In this document: in pieces, positions 34,108 to 43,473 of the stretch | Layout of the letters: each line of letters starts with the position of its first letter | How positions within the stretch are numbered: position 1 is the stretch's first letter | NCBI GenBank assembly: GCA_963820075.1 | Contig: CAWFYS010000005.1 | Coordinates: 147,269 to 211,268 of the forward strand | Length of the DNA: 64,000 nt | Direction of reading: 5' to 3' | Source: Kumtagia sp963820075 | Lineage (GTDB): Bacteria > Pseudomonadota > Alphaproteobacteria > Rhizobiales > Rhizobiaceae | The notes under the pieces: generated by a model | Told to the model about the DNA's origin: nothing | What the model saw: the letters and a program-made list of their open reading frames with translations, nothing else | The model's database searches: none | Program-made: the position numbers and the translations under genes

Positions 34108-34914
34108 TCAGAAGTAGGGAAGAATGCCGCTCACCGCGCCAACCCCGGTCACCAGCGTATAGTGCAGGCCGTCGCCCGACGCGGGCTTTGTCGCGGGGCG
34201 TGTCATGTTGATCGTGAAGAAGGTCCGGCCGTCCTTTTGCGATCGTTGCGGCTCCTCGAAGAAGTAGCCGCCGTCCGCCGCGATGAAGAGATCCGCCGCT
34301 TCGGAACTGCCGGGGAAATTCGCCTCGACAACGAGCTTTCCGGCTTCGGTGCCAACCGTCCGGACGCCGAAGCCTGGATGCGCCTTGGCCGGAAGCGCCG
34401 CGTGTGCCGAGGCGACCAGCGCGACGTCCGCCGGATTGTCCGGGTCACTGGTCGGATCGAGTACCAGGGAAGCCTTCACGGGAACGCAGATCGTCTCGCA
34501 AATGCCCAGAAAGATGGTGGCATCGACCGATGCCGGCTTGCCGGGCGTTTCGAATTGGAAGGTCACCGGCAGGCTGACCGGGCGGCTATAGCCCGCCCAG
34601 GAAAAGTTGCCCGGATCGTGACGCTCGGGCGCCGGAAAGTCGAGCACGGCACTCCTGATGTTCCTGCTGGTCGAAACGTCGATGATTGGCGGGACACCGG
34701 AGGCGCCCGGGTCGCGCCAGTAGGTTTTCCAGCCCGGCGCGAGCTGAACGTCAAGGACCCCGAGCAGGCGCCCGGCCGCATCGGGTTCGCCGCTGGTTAC
34801 CAGTCTCACCCGCCCGCCTTCGACATTGATCCATGGGCTGGATGAAGCAAGCGCTTCGCCGCAAAGCAGCGTTGAGACAGCGGCCGACGCGAGAATGACA
34901 TGGGCAATCCTCAT
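34108..34914 (-). CDS. Periplasmic DsbD-alpha-like disulfide reductase domain protein
   Basis: A 268-residue protein with a signal peptide (MRIAHVILASAAVSTLLCGEALA) and a DsbD N-terminal-domain fold. The key cysteine pair is in FLGICETICVPVKASL near 140 (Cys-x3-Cys), following GYSRPVSLPVTFQFETPG. Full DsbD would add eight membrane helices and a thioredoxin domain; these are absent, so the protein must receive electrons from a separate membrane partner or serve a different role. Similar stand-alone genes are common in rhizobia and are annotated as DsbD-domain or cytochrome-biogenesis-like proteins. The start at 34914 is chosen because of the signal peptide. Confidence 0.82.
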   Translation of the reverse strand: MRIAHVILASAAVSTLLCGEALASSSPWINVEGGRVRLVTSGEPDAAGRLLGVLDVQLAPGWKTYWRDPGASGVPPIIDVSTSRNIRSAVLDFPAPERHDPGNFSWAGYSRPVSLPVTFQFETPGKPASVDATIFLGICETICVPVKASLVLDPTSDPDNPADVALVASAHAALPAKAHPGFGVRTVGTEAGKLVVEANFPGSSEAADLFIAADGGYFFEEPQRSQKDGRTFFTINMTRPATKPASGDGLHYTLVTGVGAVSGILPYF

Positions 34915-35160
34915 GGGCGGTGGTTTGCCGAGCCGGGCATGGATTTGCAACGCCGAACGGCGACGCGGGCACTCATTTTTGCGTGAGGCCTGCGCATAGG
35001 CCTGGAAATCAAAGCCGATTCTCGGAAGCAAGCGGCGGAAATCCAAGGTATTACCGCGTCCTTTGCGCGACGAAGGGGAGGGCGGCGCCGCAAACCTCCC
35101 CGTAGCGGCGGGGATGCAAAGCCGTCTTTCAAGCGAACAAAAAAAACGTTACTTTGGGAC

Positions 35161-35769
35161 ATGGATATCCTGAAGCGCAAAGCATCGGCCTCGAAGCGCG
35201 GATTTCTCGACGGGCACTTTCTGATCGCCATGCCGGGGATGAAGGACGACCGATTTGCGCGATCGGTTATCTATATCTGCGCCCATAGCGAGGAAGGGGC
35301 AATGGGCCTGATCATCAATCAGGCGCAGCAGATGCTGTTTCCCGATCTTCTGGTTCAACTCGGCATACTGGACGAGAAGGAGGCCATACGGCTGCCCGAC
35401 TCGGCGCGCAACTTCGTGGTGCGCAATGGCGGGCCGGTCGACCGCAGCCGTGGCTTCGTCCTGCACAGCGGCGACTATCGCGTGGAATCCTCCTTGCCGG
35501 TTTCGCCGGACATCTGCCTGACCGCGACGATCGACATATTGCGGGCCATCTCCAAGGGCAGGGGGCCCAGCAAGGCTCTGATGGCGCTCGGATATTCTGG
35601 CTGGGGCGCCGGCCAGCTCGAAAAAGAGATTCAGGAGAACGGCTGGCTCACCTGCCCGGCCTTGCCGGATCTGCTGTTCGACGCCGACATGGAGCGCAAG
35701 TACGACCGGGTGATCGCCTCGCTCGGGATCGACCTTGCCCATCTCAGTCCGGTCGCCGGTCACGCCTGA
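35161..35769 (+). CDS. YqgE/AlgH family protein (UPF0301)
   Basis: A 202-residue protein of the YqgE/AlgH family. The start GFLDGHFLIAMPGMKDDRFA and the segment RSVIYICAHSEEGAMGLIIN are diagnostic, with NGGPVDRSRGFVLHS near 83 and LGYSGWGAGQLEKEIQENGW near 141. The fold is known, but function remains unclear; AlgH was named for an effect on alginate in Pseudomonas. The N-terminal extension of about 20 residues is variable. It is transcribed opposite to the DsbD-like gene and converges on the GGDEF-EAL gene, overlapping its 3' end by 10 bases. Confidence 0.9.
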   Translation: MDILKRKASASKRGFLDGHFLIAMPGMKDDRFARSVIYICAHSEEGAMGLIINQAQQMLFPDLLVQLGILDEKEAIRLPDSARNFVVRNGGPVDRSRGFVLHSGDYRVESSLPVSPDICLTATIDILRAISKGRGPSKALMALGYSGWGAGQLEKEIQENGWLTCPALPDLLFDADMERKYDRVIASLGIDLAHLSPVAGHA

Positions 35770-38642
35770 ACGGCGGGATACTGCTCCTTCAGCATCTTGA
35801 GCGCCTGGTCGGCGGACATGGGCGCGCCGTACATATAGCTCTGCACATACTCGCAGCCCATCTGCCGCAGTTCGAGCGCGTCGCGTTCGTCCGAAATGCC
35901 CTCGGCGACCACCGACATTCCAAGCTCGTGCGCCATGTGGACCATCGATTTCAACAGGACCGTGCGTTTCGGCGAGTCGTCGTCGAGGAAGCTCTTGTCG
36001 ATCTTGATCGTGTCGAAAGGAAAGCGGGTCAGGTAGGACAGCGAGGAGTAGCCGGTGCCGAAATCGTCGATCGAAAGGCCGATGCCCAGCTTTTTCAGCT
36101 TGCCGAGAACGTGAGCACTCTGTTCCGGATTGTCCATGACCAGCGACTCGGTGAGCTCCAGGCGGAAGCAGATGGGCTTGATGTTGGCGCGCGCCACCAC
36201 CGAACGCACATCGCTGACGAGGTCGCGGCGCAGCAACTGGCGGCTTGACAGGTTGACGGACACCGAAAGCGGCGTCTCCCCGATCTGCGTCTGCCAGGAT
36301 GCGAGGTCTTCGGCCGCCTGCTGCATCGCAAACAGCCCGAGCTGGACGATCAGCCCGTTGTTTTCGGCGATCGGAATGAAGTCCGACGGCGGAATGGCGC
36401 CGCGCCTGGGGTGTTCCCATCTCAGCAGGGCTTCGAAGCCCGCGACCGACCGGTCCTCAAGCCGGACGATGGGCTGGTAGGCGAGCGTCAGTTCATTGCG
36501 GTCGATGGCGCGGTGAAGATCGGATTCGATCTGCAGGCGGTCGGTGCCTACCGAGCGGAAAGCCGGACGGAAGGGCTCGATGCGGTCCCCGCCGAAGCGC
36601 TTGGCCTGCTGCATGGCCAGTTCGGCGTCCTTGACCATGTCCGGTGCAGCGCCTTGCGCCGTGGTCCAGGTGACGAGGCCGATGGACGCCGTCAGGATGA
36701 TCTCGCGCTTGGCGAAATTGACGGGCGAGCGGATCGCCTGCTTGATGGCATCGCAGAAAGCGGCGATCCGGGCAGGGTCCTGCTCGGAAACAAGCATGAG
36801 GGCGAACTGATCGCCCGAGAAGCGGGACAGCGCATCCGCGGGCTTCAGCAGACGGTGGAGGCGGCGCGCAATCGTGAGCAGGATCGTGTCGCCGGCGGAG
36901 ATGCCGAGCCCGTCATTGACCTGCTTGAACCGGTCGATATCGATGACGATCACGGTCGGGCGCACCAATTCCTCGGTCCTGGCGATTGAAATCACCGTTT
37001 CGAGGCGCGTCAGGAACAGTTCGCGGTTGGGCAGGCCGGTCAGATTGTCGTGCACGGCGTCCTGCAGCAGCCGCTCTTCCGACTTCTTCTGCTCCGTGAT
37101 GTCGACAAGCGTGCCGACGCAACGGATCACCTCGCCGTCCGATCCGACAACCGGCCGCGCCTTGAGCGAGAACCAGTGATAGTGGCCGTCGGCGCCGCGC
37201 AGCCGGAAACTCTGCGTGATGCGCCCGCGGCGGTGTTCGAGGACGACGTCCAGCGTCGTGCGAAAACTGTCGCGGTCATCCGCGTGCAGGACCGGCAGCC
37301 AGTTGCGGGCCGGCCCGCCGAGACTGTTTGGCGACAGGCCGAGTTGCACGCTGATGTCCGGCCGGGTCGTCACGCGGTCGCGCAGCACGTCCCAATCCCA
37401 GACGACATCGCCGGACCCCACGACGGCCAGGGCCTGTCGCTCGAGGTCGCTGAAAAGTCCCTGATGCAGCGCCCCGCCGGCGAAGGCGTGCTGGATGACC
37501 GTGAAGCCGATGAGAAGGATGATCAGCACCAGGCCGCCGCCGAGCGCCGGCTGGACGATGTCGTTGTTGAGGATGCCGGTGATCGCCATCCAGGCGGCGG
37601 TCAGCCAGGCAAGGACCATCACCCAACTGGGCACCAGCATGATCGCTCGATCGTAGCCACGGAACCCGAGGAGGATGATAAGCCCGAGGCCGACGACGGC
37701 CGTGGCGGCGAAGGAAACGCGCGCCGTGCCGGCGGCGACCGCCGGGTCGACGACGGCGACGCCGGCGATCAAACCGAGGCCGGCGATCCACAGCAATGCG
37801 CCGTAGCTGAAATGGCCATGCCAGCGGTTGAGATTGAGATAGGCGAACAGGAACACGACGAAGGTGGCCGCCAGCGACACCTCGGTGCCGGCGCGCCAGA
37901 TCTGCTGGTTCGCCGGCGTTATCTCGACCACTTCGTTGACGAAGCCGAAGTCGACGCAGATATAGGCCAGCACGGCCCAGGACAGCGCGGCCGTCGCCGG
38001 GAACATCGAAGTTCCCTTGACGACGAACAGGATCGTCAGGAACAGTGCCAGCAGGCCGGCGATGCCGATGACGATGCCGCGATAGAGCGTCGTGGAGTTG
38101 ACGGAATCCTTGTAGGCTTCCGGGGCCCAAAGATAGACCTGCGGCAATCGCGGGGACGCCAGTTCGGCGATGAAGGTAACGACCGCGCCCGGGTTGAGAG
38201 TGACCTGGAAGATGTCGGCGTCCGCGCTGACCTGCCTGTCCAGCGCGAATCCCTCGCTGGGCGTTATCGCTGCGATGCGGCTGGATCCCAGATCGGGCCA
38301 GAACAGTCCGGAGTGCACCAGCCTGAAATGCGGCGCCACGATCAGCCTGTCGATCTGCTCGTCAGTGGTGTTGGCAAGCGCGAAGACGCCCCAGTCGCCG
38401 GTGGAGCGGGCGTCGTTGGCCTCGACCTCGATGCGGCGGACGATGCCGTCCGGGCCCGGCGCCGTGGAGACCTGAAAGTTCTCGCCCTGATTCCGGTAGA
38501 GCTGCAGTGCGCCCGAGAGATCGAGCGCCACATCGTCGCGCGCGATCTTGATAGGTTCGATGGCGTAGCCTTGCGCCGATGCCGCGAGGCTGATCAGGAT
38601 CGCGCCGAGGAGCGCGACAAGAGGTCGTAGAGAAAGCTGCAA
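35760..38642 (-). CDS. 7TM-DISM sensor with PAS, degenerate GGDEF and EAL domains
   Basis: A 960-residue membrane signalling protein. Order: signal peptide (LVALLGAILISLAASAQG), a 7TMR-DISMED2-like periplasmic domain (about 45-185), seven membrane helices (about 190-395), a PAS fold with GHYHWFSLKARPVVG near 495, GGDEF (about 535-690) and EAL (about 710-950). The GGDEF active site reads SGDQF near 607, so diguanylate cyclase activity is doubtful. The EAL motif GFEALLRWEHP near 735 and the SIDDFGTGYSSLSYL loop are intact, so c-di-GMP hydrolysis is likely. It is last of four close minus-strand genes (2 bases behind the acetyltransferase) and would lower c-di-GMP in response to an external signal. 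Confidence 0.9.
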   Translation of the reverse strand: MQLSLRPLVALLGAILISLAASAQGYAIEPIKIARDDVALDLSGALQLYRNQGENFQVSTAPGPDGIVRRIEVEANDARSTGDWGVFALANTTDEQIDRLIVAPHFRLVHSGLFWPDLGSSRIAAITPSEGFALDRQVSADADIFQVTLNPGAVVTFIAELASPRLPQVYLWAPEAYKDSVNSTTLYRGIVIGIAGLLALFLTILFVVKGTSMFPATAALSWAVLAYICVDFGFVNEVVEITPANQQIWRAGTEVSLAATFVVFLFAYLNLNRWHGHFSYGALLWIAGLGLIAGVAVVDPAVAAGTARVSFAATAVVGLGLIILLGFRGYDRAIMLVPSWVMVLAWLTAAWMAITGILNNDIVQPALGGGLVLIILLIGFTVIQHAFAGGALHQGLFSDLERQALAVVGSGDVVWDWDVLRDRVTTRPDISVQLGLSPNSLGGPARNWLPVLHADDRDSFRTTLDVVLEHRRGRITQSFRLRGADGHYHWFSLKARPVVGSDGEVIRCVGTLVDITEQKKSEERLLQDAVHDNLTGLPNRELFLTRLETVISIARTEELVRPTVIVIDIDRFKQVNDGLGISAGDTILLTIARRLHRLLKPADALSRFSGDQFALMLVSEQDPARIAAFCDAIKQAIRSPVNFAKREIILTASIGLVTWTTAQGAAPDMVKDAELAMQQAKRFGGDRIEPFRPAFRSVGTDRLQIESDLHRAIDRNELTLAYQPIVRLEDRSVAGFEALLRWEHPRRGAIPPSDFIPIAENNGLIVQLGLFAMQQAAEDLASWQTQIGETPLSVSVNLSSRQLLRRDLVSDVRSVVARANIKPICFRLELTESLVMDNPEQSAHVLGKLKKLGIGLSIDDFGTGYSSLSYLTRFPFDTIKIDKSFLDDDSPKRTVLLKSMVHMAHELGMSVVAEGISDERDALELRQMGCEYVQSYMYGAPMSADQALKMLKEQYPAVQA

Positions 38643-38644
38643 TA

Positions 38645-39241
38645 TCAGTCCTTCGCGGTGGCGGCGCCCTTGTCGTCCGCGATGAGGGCGTAGAGATAGT
38701 GATCGTGCCAGATACCGTTAATTCGCAGATAGGATCGCAACAGTCCCTCGCGCTGGAATCCGGCTTTTTCAAGCACACGCATCGATCGCTTGTTTTCCGG
38801 GATACAGGCCGCCTCGATGCGGTGCAATCGCAGCGCATCGAAAGCGTGGCGCGAAACCAGGCGCAGTGCCTCGGGCATATAGCCCTTTCCGGCAAAGGGC
38901 TCTCCGATCCAGTATCCGATCTGACCGCTTTGCGAGACGCCGTAGCGTATGTTGCCGATGGTGATGCCGCCGATCAGCTTGCCTGACGTTGTCTCGAAAA
39001 TGAAGAACGCCGCGCCGGAACCTTGGCTGAAATCGTCGCGATATCGGTTGAGCCGCTGGCGCCACGCAGGCCAGTCAAGCTCGTCGCTCGTCCATTTCGG
39101 CTCCCAGCGCTCCAGAAAGAGACGGCTTTCCGCGCGCAGCGTGGCCCACTCGCGGTAGTCCCCGGAAACCGGCATGCGCAATGAGACCCGTTCGCCCTTG
39201 AGCGACGGAAGATCGCGACGAAAGAAGGGGAGCGCAATCAT
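38645..39241 (-). CDS. RimJ/RimL-like GNAT N-acetyltransferase
   Basis: A 198-residue GNAT protein of the ribosomal-protein-alanine acetyltransferase group. It has LKGERVSLRMPVSGDYREWA near 13, LIGGITIGNIRYGVSQSGQI near 95, the acetyl-CoA motif IGEPFAGKGYMPEALRLVSR near 118, and ENKRSMRVLEKAGFQREGLL near 155. Members acetylate N-termini or small amines. The start at 39241 (MIALPFFRRDLPSL) is preferred to the frame's earlier ATG at 39304, which would overlap the M16 gene. It lies 11 bases behind the M16 peptidase, in an operon with thrC. Confidence 0.9.
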   Translation of the reverse strand: MIALPFFRRDLPSLKGERVSLRMPVSGDYREWATLRAESRLFLERWEPKWTSDELDWPAWRQRLNRYRDDFSQGSGAAFFIFETTSGKLIGGITIGNIRYGVSQSGQIGYWIGEPFAGKGYMPEALRLVSRHAFDALRLHRIEAACIPENKRSMRVLEKAGFQREGLLRSYLRINGIWHDHYLYALIADDKGAATAKD

Positions 39242-39252
39242 GCACCCGAACG

Positions 39253-40545
39253 TCAGACCGCCAACTTGCGAACAGCCGGGGCGGACCCGAGGAGCGAGTC
39301 GCAAATCAATTCATACTTGGCGAGCGACCCGATTGGTCCGATGCCGGCGACGGTCGGTCGCGTCGAAAACATTCGCGCCGAGAGATCCGCAAGCCGCTCG
39401 ACGGTCAGGGCGGAAAGCCGCTGCACCAGTTCGTCCTTGGGGATGGGCCGTCCGAACAGGAGAATCTGGCGCGCTATTTGCGAAGCACGGCTGGCGGCGC
39501 TCTCGGCGGACATGATCAGCCCGGCGCGATACTGCGCCCGCGCGCGATCGAGTTCGGACTGGTCGATCCGGTCGCCGGTCCTCCTGAGTTCCTCGATCAT
39601 GACCGGCACCAGCTCGGCGATGTCTTCCTGGCCGGTCGCGGCGTGGACGCCGAACACGCCGGTATCCGAAAATCCCCAGTGGAAAGCATAGACCGAGTAG
39701 CACAGGCCGCGCTTCTCGCGCACTTCCTGGAAGAGGCGGGACGACATGCCGCCGCCCAGAATCATCGACAGGACCTGCGAGGCGTAGAAGTCGCGCACGT
39801 GATAGGCCCGACCCTCGAAACCCAGCACGATCTGAGCATCCATCAGGTCGCGTTCCTCGCGGAAGTCGCCGCCGACATATTGCGCGGCCTGCGGTGCAAG
39901 CCCGCGCGCCTTGGCGCGAAAGCCGCCGAGCTTGCGTTCCACCTCGCGAACGATACTGTCGTGATTTACATCGCCGGCCGCCACGACGACCATGTCCTCC
40001 GCGCCATATTGCCGCTCCATGAAGGCATGGAGCTGGCTGGAGGTGAAGGAGCGCACCGTGTCGGGAGTTCCGAGGATGGAGCGGCCGATCGTCTGCCGGC
40101 TGTAGGCCGCCTCGGTGAACTTGTCGAAAACGATGTCGTCCGGCGTGTCGTGGGCCGCGCCGATCTCCTGAAGGATGACGTGCTGCTCGCGTTCGAGTTC
40201 GCCGGGATCGAAGGTCGAATCCTGGAGGATATCGGCGAGAATATCGATGGCGAGCGGAACGTCGCCGCTGAGCACGCGCGCATAGAAGGAGGTGGTCTCG
40301 ACGCTGGTGGCGGCGTTGATCTCGCCGCCCACATTCTCGATATCCGACGCGATCTGGAAGGCGGTGCGGCTGCCCGTGCCCTTGAAGGCCATGTGCTCCA
40401 GAAGGTGCGCCATGCCGTGTTCATCGTCACGCTCGTTGCGCGCGCCGGACCGGACCCACACGCCAAGGGCGACGGTCTCGATGCTGGGCAGGGTTTCGGA
40501 CGCGACTGTCAGGCCGTTCGACAGACGGCTTACCTCAACACCCAT
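39253..40545 (-). CDS. M16 family zinc peptidase (processing-peptidase-like)
   Basis: A 430-residue pitrilysin-family metallopeptidase closely resembling mitochondrial processing peptidase beta. The inverted zinc motif is HLLEHMAFKGT (His47, Glu50, His51), the start VSRLSNGLTVASETLPSIET and INAATSVETTSFYARVLSGD near 80 are typical, and the second domain starts around 230. In alphaproteobacteria the gene regularly follows thrC, as here, separated by 5 bases. It probably degrades or processes peptides in the cytoplasm or periplasm; no signal peptide is seen. Confidence 0.95.
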   Translation of the reverse strand: MGVEVSRLSNGLTVASETLPSIETVALGVWVRSGARNERDDEHGMAHLLEHMAFKGTGSRTAFQIASDIENVGGEINAATSVETTSFYARVLSGDVPLAIDILADILQDSTFDPGELEREQHVILQEIGAAHDTPDDIVFDKFTEAAYSRQTIGRSILGTPDTVRSFTSSQLHAFMERQYGAEDMVVVAAGDVNHDSIVREVERKLGGFRAKARGLAPQAAQYVGGDFREERDLMDAQIVLGFEGRAYHVRDFYASQVLSMILGGGMSSRLFQEVREKRGLCYSVYAFHWGFSDTGVFGVHAATGQEDIAELVPVMIEELRRTGDRIDQSELDRARAQYRAGLIMSAESAASRASQIARQILLFGRPIPKDELVQRLSALTVERLADLSARMFSTRPTVAGIGPIGSLAKYELICDSLLGSAPAVRKLAV

Positions 40546-40550
40546 CTAGG

Positions 40551-41954
40551 TCAGACTCCCTGGCGCGCCGCTCGTGCATGTCGGCTAATATGATCTTCCA
40601 CCATTTTCAGGTCGGAGGGAAGCACAGTGTACTTTTCTTCGGCATTCATCAACCCGCCCAGCCAATCCGGCAGGGCCGGCCGGACTCCGGACGCGGCATG
40701 GACGGCGTCGGGAAACTTCGCCGGATGAGCCGTGCCGAGAACGATCATCGGGCTGCCGCGTTGATGCCTGGACGCCACATGCACGGCCGTCGCCGTGTGC
40801 GGGTCGAGCAGGTAGCCGCTGCCTTTCAGCGTTCGCCGGATGGTCTCGGCGGTCTCGTCCATCGAAGCCCTGTCGGCGTCGAAATCGGCACGGATCGCGG
40901 ACAGCGTCGGCGCATCGATCGTGAAGCCGCCGGACTGTTTCAGCCCGTTCATGCAGCGGGCGACCTCGGTGCTGTCGCGGCCTGACGCCTCGAAGAGCAG
41001 GCGCTCGAAGTTGGAGGAGACCTGGATGTCCATCGACGGCGAGGTGGTGGCGACGACTTCGCGCGTGCGGTATTCGCCCGAAGAGAGCGTACGCGCCAGA
41101 ATGTCGTTGTCGTTGGTGGCGATGACCAGCCGGTCGATCGGCAGTCCCATGCGCTTGGCGGCGTAGCCGGCGAAGATGTCGCCGAAATTGCCGGTCGGCA
41201 CGGTGAAGGATACGGGCCGGTCCGGCGCGCCGAGCGAGAGCGCCGATGAGAAATAGTAGACGGTCTGCGCCATGATGCGCGCGAAGTTTATGGAGTTGAC
41301 GCCGGACAGCGACACGCCGTCGCGAAAGCGGTGGTCGTTGAACATGTCCTTCACCAGGCCCTGGCAGTCGTCGAAATTGCCGTCGATCGACAGCGCGTGC
41401 ACATTGCCTGCCTTGGAGGTCGTCATCTGGCGCTGCTGCACGGGCGAGACCCGGCCATGGGGGAACAGCACGAAGATATCCGTGCGCTCGCGGCCTGCGA
41501 AGGCCTCGATCGCCGCGCCGCCCGTATCGCCGGAGGTGGCGGCCGCAATGGTGGCGCGCTCGCCGCGCTCGGCGAGAATGTGGTCCATGAGCCGACCGAT
41601 AAGCTGCATCGCCACGTCCTTGAAGGCGAGCGTCGGGCCATGGAACAGTTCGAGGACGAATGTGTTGCCGCCGGTTTGCACGAGCGGGCAGACGGCGTCG
41701 TGGCGGAAGCTCGAATAGGCGTCGCGGACGATCCTTTCGAAGGAGGGCCGGTCGATGTCGCCGCCGAGAAAGGGCGTCAGCAGGCGGATCGCCATTTCGG
41801 CGTAGGGCAGTCCGCGCAGGCCGCGGATTTCGGCGGGCGAGAATTCGGGCCACTCGTCGGGAATGTAGAGCCCGCCGTCGCGCGCCAGGCCGGTGAGAAC
41901 CGTGTCGGAGAAGCCGAGGGAAGGGGCAGTGCCGCGCGTGCTGACATATTTCAT
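40551..41954 (-). CDS. thrC: Threonine synthase
   Basis: A 467-residue fold-type II PLP enzyme that converts O-phosphohomoserine to threonine. It starts MKYVSTRGTAPSLGFSDTVL; the PLP-binding lysine is Lys112 in HGPTLAFKDVAMQ; ATSGDTGGAAIEAFAGR near 146 and TVPTGNFGDIFAGYAAKRMG near 245 bind the cofactor phosphate and substrate. The length fits the long bacterial form. It heads a four-gene minus-strand operon (thrC, M16 peptidase, acetyltransferase, GGDEF-EAL). Its substrate is supplied by ThrB, encoded at 20-21 kb. Confidence 0.96.
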   Translation of the reverse strand: MKYVSTRGTAPSLGFSDTVLTGLARDGGLYIPDEWPEFSPAEIRGLRGLPYAEMAIRLLTPFLGGDIDRPSFERIVRDAYSSFRHDAVCPLVQTGGNTFVLELFHGPTLAFKDVAMQLIGRLMDHILAERGERATIAAATSGDTGGAAIEAFAGRERTDIFVLFPHGRVSPVQQRQMTTSKAGNVHALSIDGNFDDCQGLVKDMFNDHRFRDGVSLSGVNSINFARIMAQTVYYFSSALSLGAPDRPVSFTVPTGNFGDIFAGYAAKRMGLPIDRLVIATNDNDILARTLSSGEYRTREVVATTSPSMDIQVSSNFERLLFEASGRDSTEVARCMNGLKQSGGFTIDAPTLSAIRADFDADRASMDETAETIRRTLKGSGYLLDPHTATAVHVASRHQRGSPMIVLGTAHPAKFPDAVHAASGVRPALPDWLGGLMNAEEKYTVLPSDLKMVEDHISRHARAARQGV

Positions 41955-42087
41955 CGTGCTAGGGTCCCGCAAGGCTGGCCGACGCAAGTCCGGTTTGTGC
42001 AAATTGTCGCGTCGCTTGTCGCATTCGCGACGCCGGGTTGCTATAGAGCAACTTCTTTGTGGGCGGGAAGGGCATAGGGAGTTTGGT

Positions 42088-42654
42088 TTGGCTAATCGAC
42101 ACAATTTGCCGGGACTTGTCTTTTCCGGCTTTATCCTGGCCGTCGCCGGCTGCCAGTCCGGCGACGGCGGCGCTACCCTGGCAAGCGGCGGCGCGGCGGC
42201 GCAAGGCAAGGTTCTGGAGAGCGAATTGCGCGGCTATTGCCCGCCGGTCACGCTGCGCGAGGGAACCGCCTTCTTCAGCGCCTACGCCAAGGGGGGGCAG
42301 GATGATCCGAGCAAGCTGCAATACCAGGCTTCCATCACCGAGGTGACGCGCGCCTGTTCGCGCTCCGGAGGCAATCTGACAATCAACGTCGCGGTCGCCG
42401 GGCGCGTTGTTCCCGGACCGGCCGGCGCGCCACGGTCGGTCACGATGCCGATCCGGGTCGTGGTGCTGCGGGAAGACACCGTGCTCTATTCGAAACTCCA
42501 AAAACATCCGGTTTCCCTTGGGGGTGCCGCGGTCGCGACACAGTTCGTGGTGAACGATCCGAATGTCAGAATTCCCGATCCCAGGGAGCGCGGCATCCAG
42601 GTGTTCGCCGGCTTTGACGAGGGCCCGGCCCCGAAGGCGGCCGCGGCCCAGTAG
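42088..42654 (+). CDS. Probable lipoprotein, conserved in rhizobia
   Basis: A TTG at 42088, six bases behind AGGGAG, is the only well-placed start and gives 188 residues. The N-terminus LPGLVFSGFILAVAGCQS is a lipoprotein signal with lipobox AVAGC near residue 22. The mature part holds YCPPVTLREGTAFFSAYAK near 55, TEVTRACSRSGGNLTINVAV near 85, VTMPIRVVVLREDTVLYSK near 115, and a C-terminal FDEGPAPKAAAAQ. The function is unknown; homologues occur in related genomes. An ATG-started longer frame exists but runs over the thrC start. The gene is divergent from thrC. Confidence 0.72.
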   Translation: MANRHNLPGLVFSGFILAVAGCQSGDGGATLASGGAAAQGKVLESELRGYCPPVTLREGTAFFSAYAKGGQDDPSKLQYQASITEVTRACSRSGGNLTINVAVAGRVVPGPAGAPRSVTMPIRVVVLREDTVLYSKLQKHPVSLGGAAVATQFVVNDPNVRIPDPRERGIQVFAGFDEGPAPKAAAAQ

Positions 42655-42673
42655 CCGCGCCGCGACAACCACG

Positions 42674-43364
42674 TCAAACCTCGGACCATTCCGACAGGGC
42701 GGCGACGACGCCGGCAAAGTCCGACCAGCGCCGGATGACGGTTTCCGCGCCTGCTTCGGTCAGCATATCGGCATGGCCGGGATAGGAATGGGCCGCGCCG
42801 GTGAAGCCGATGACGCGCATGCCGGCGGCCCTGGCGCCGTGAATGCCGTGGACCGAATCCTCGATGACGAAGGATTCTGGCGGGGTCGGCGCGGTAGTGA
42901 CCGGCGGCATGCAGGAAGACGTCGGGCGCGGGCTTGGGCTTTCCGCTCGGCGTGTCGAGCGACGAAAACACGTCGTCCTTGCCGAACAGCCGGTCGATGC
43001 CGGTCGTTTCCATCATGAAGCGGATGCGCTCGCTGCGCGAGTTGGAGCAGATGCATTTTTGCGTATCGATCATGGCGACGGCCGCCTTCGCGCCCTCGAT
43101 CAGGCGAACCTCGGCGCGCAGGCGGCGGTCGACCAGCACCTCCGCCTCGTCGATGAGCGAGGCCTTGAAGGGGACGCGTGATTCCTCCTCGATCCTCAGC
43201 ATGATGTCCTTGAAGGTAAGACCCGCGTAACGGCCGCTTATCTCCTCGCCGGTGATCGGAAAACCCGACCTGGTGAGCAGGTCGGCCTCCACTTGGGCGG
43301 CGAGGATCTCGGAATCGACAAGGGTTCCGTCGAAATCGAAAATAACAAGGTCTGGCTGGGTCAT
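42674..43364 (-). pseudogene. HAD-family phosphatase, frameshifted
   Basis: The first 155 or so codons from ATG 43364 encode a HAD phosphatase: LVIFDFDGTLVDSEILAA, a cap region with GRYAGLTFKDIMLRIEEE, CICSNSRSERIRFMMET, and SGKPKPAPDVFLHAAGH. Near 42890 the frame must shift to continue with ESFVIEDSVHGIHGARAAGM and FTGAAHSYPGHADMLTEAG to the stop at 42674. All catalytic motifs are present across the two frames, so the gene is otherwise complete (phosphoglycolate phosphatase or beta-phosphoglucomutase-like). The single indel may be a sequencing error or a true inactivating mutation. Confidence 0.75.
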
Positions 43365-43452
43365 GACGTCCGGGACGGTGAGGGAGGGACTTGCGCGGAC
43401 AGCGCCTGCCCGCGCCGCATACACCAAGCGCCGGCAATCGGCAAATCGCTGT

Positions 43453-43473
43453 CCTGACGGTTCGGCCGTCAGG
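43453..43473. promoter_or_regulatory. Inverted repeat in the ccrM divergent promoter region
   Basis: CCTGACGG (43453-43460) and CCGTCAGG (43466-43473) form an 8-bp stem with a 5-base loop, midway between the divergent HAD and ccrM starts. An AT-rich segment (43485-43515) follows, with GTAACCAT at 43506-43513, one mismatch from the CtrA half-site TTAACCAT used in rhizobial cell-cycle promoters. The regulatory role is inferred only. Confidence 0.35.

Noticed and set aside
37050..38630. A 526-codon plus-strand open frame
   Set aside because: It is antisense to the 7TM-GGDEF-EAL gene, rich in Arg/Gln/Asp/His as expected of a GC-rich shadow, and has no family motif.
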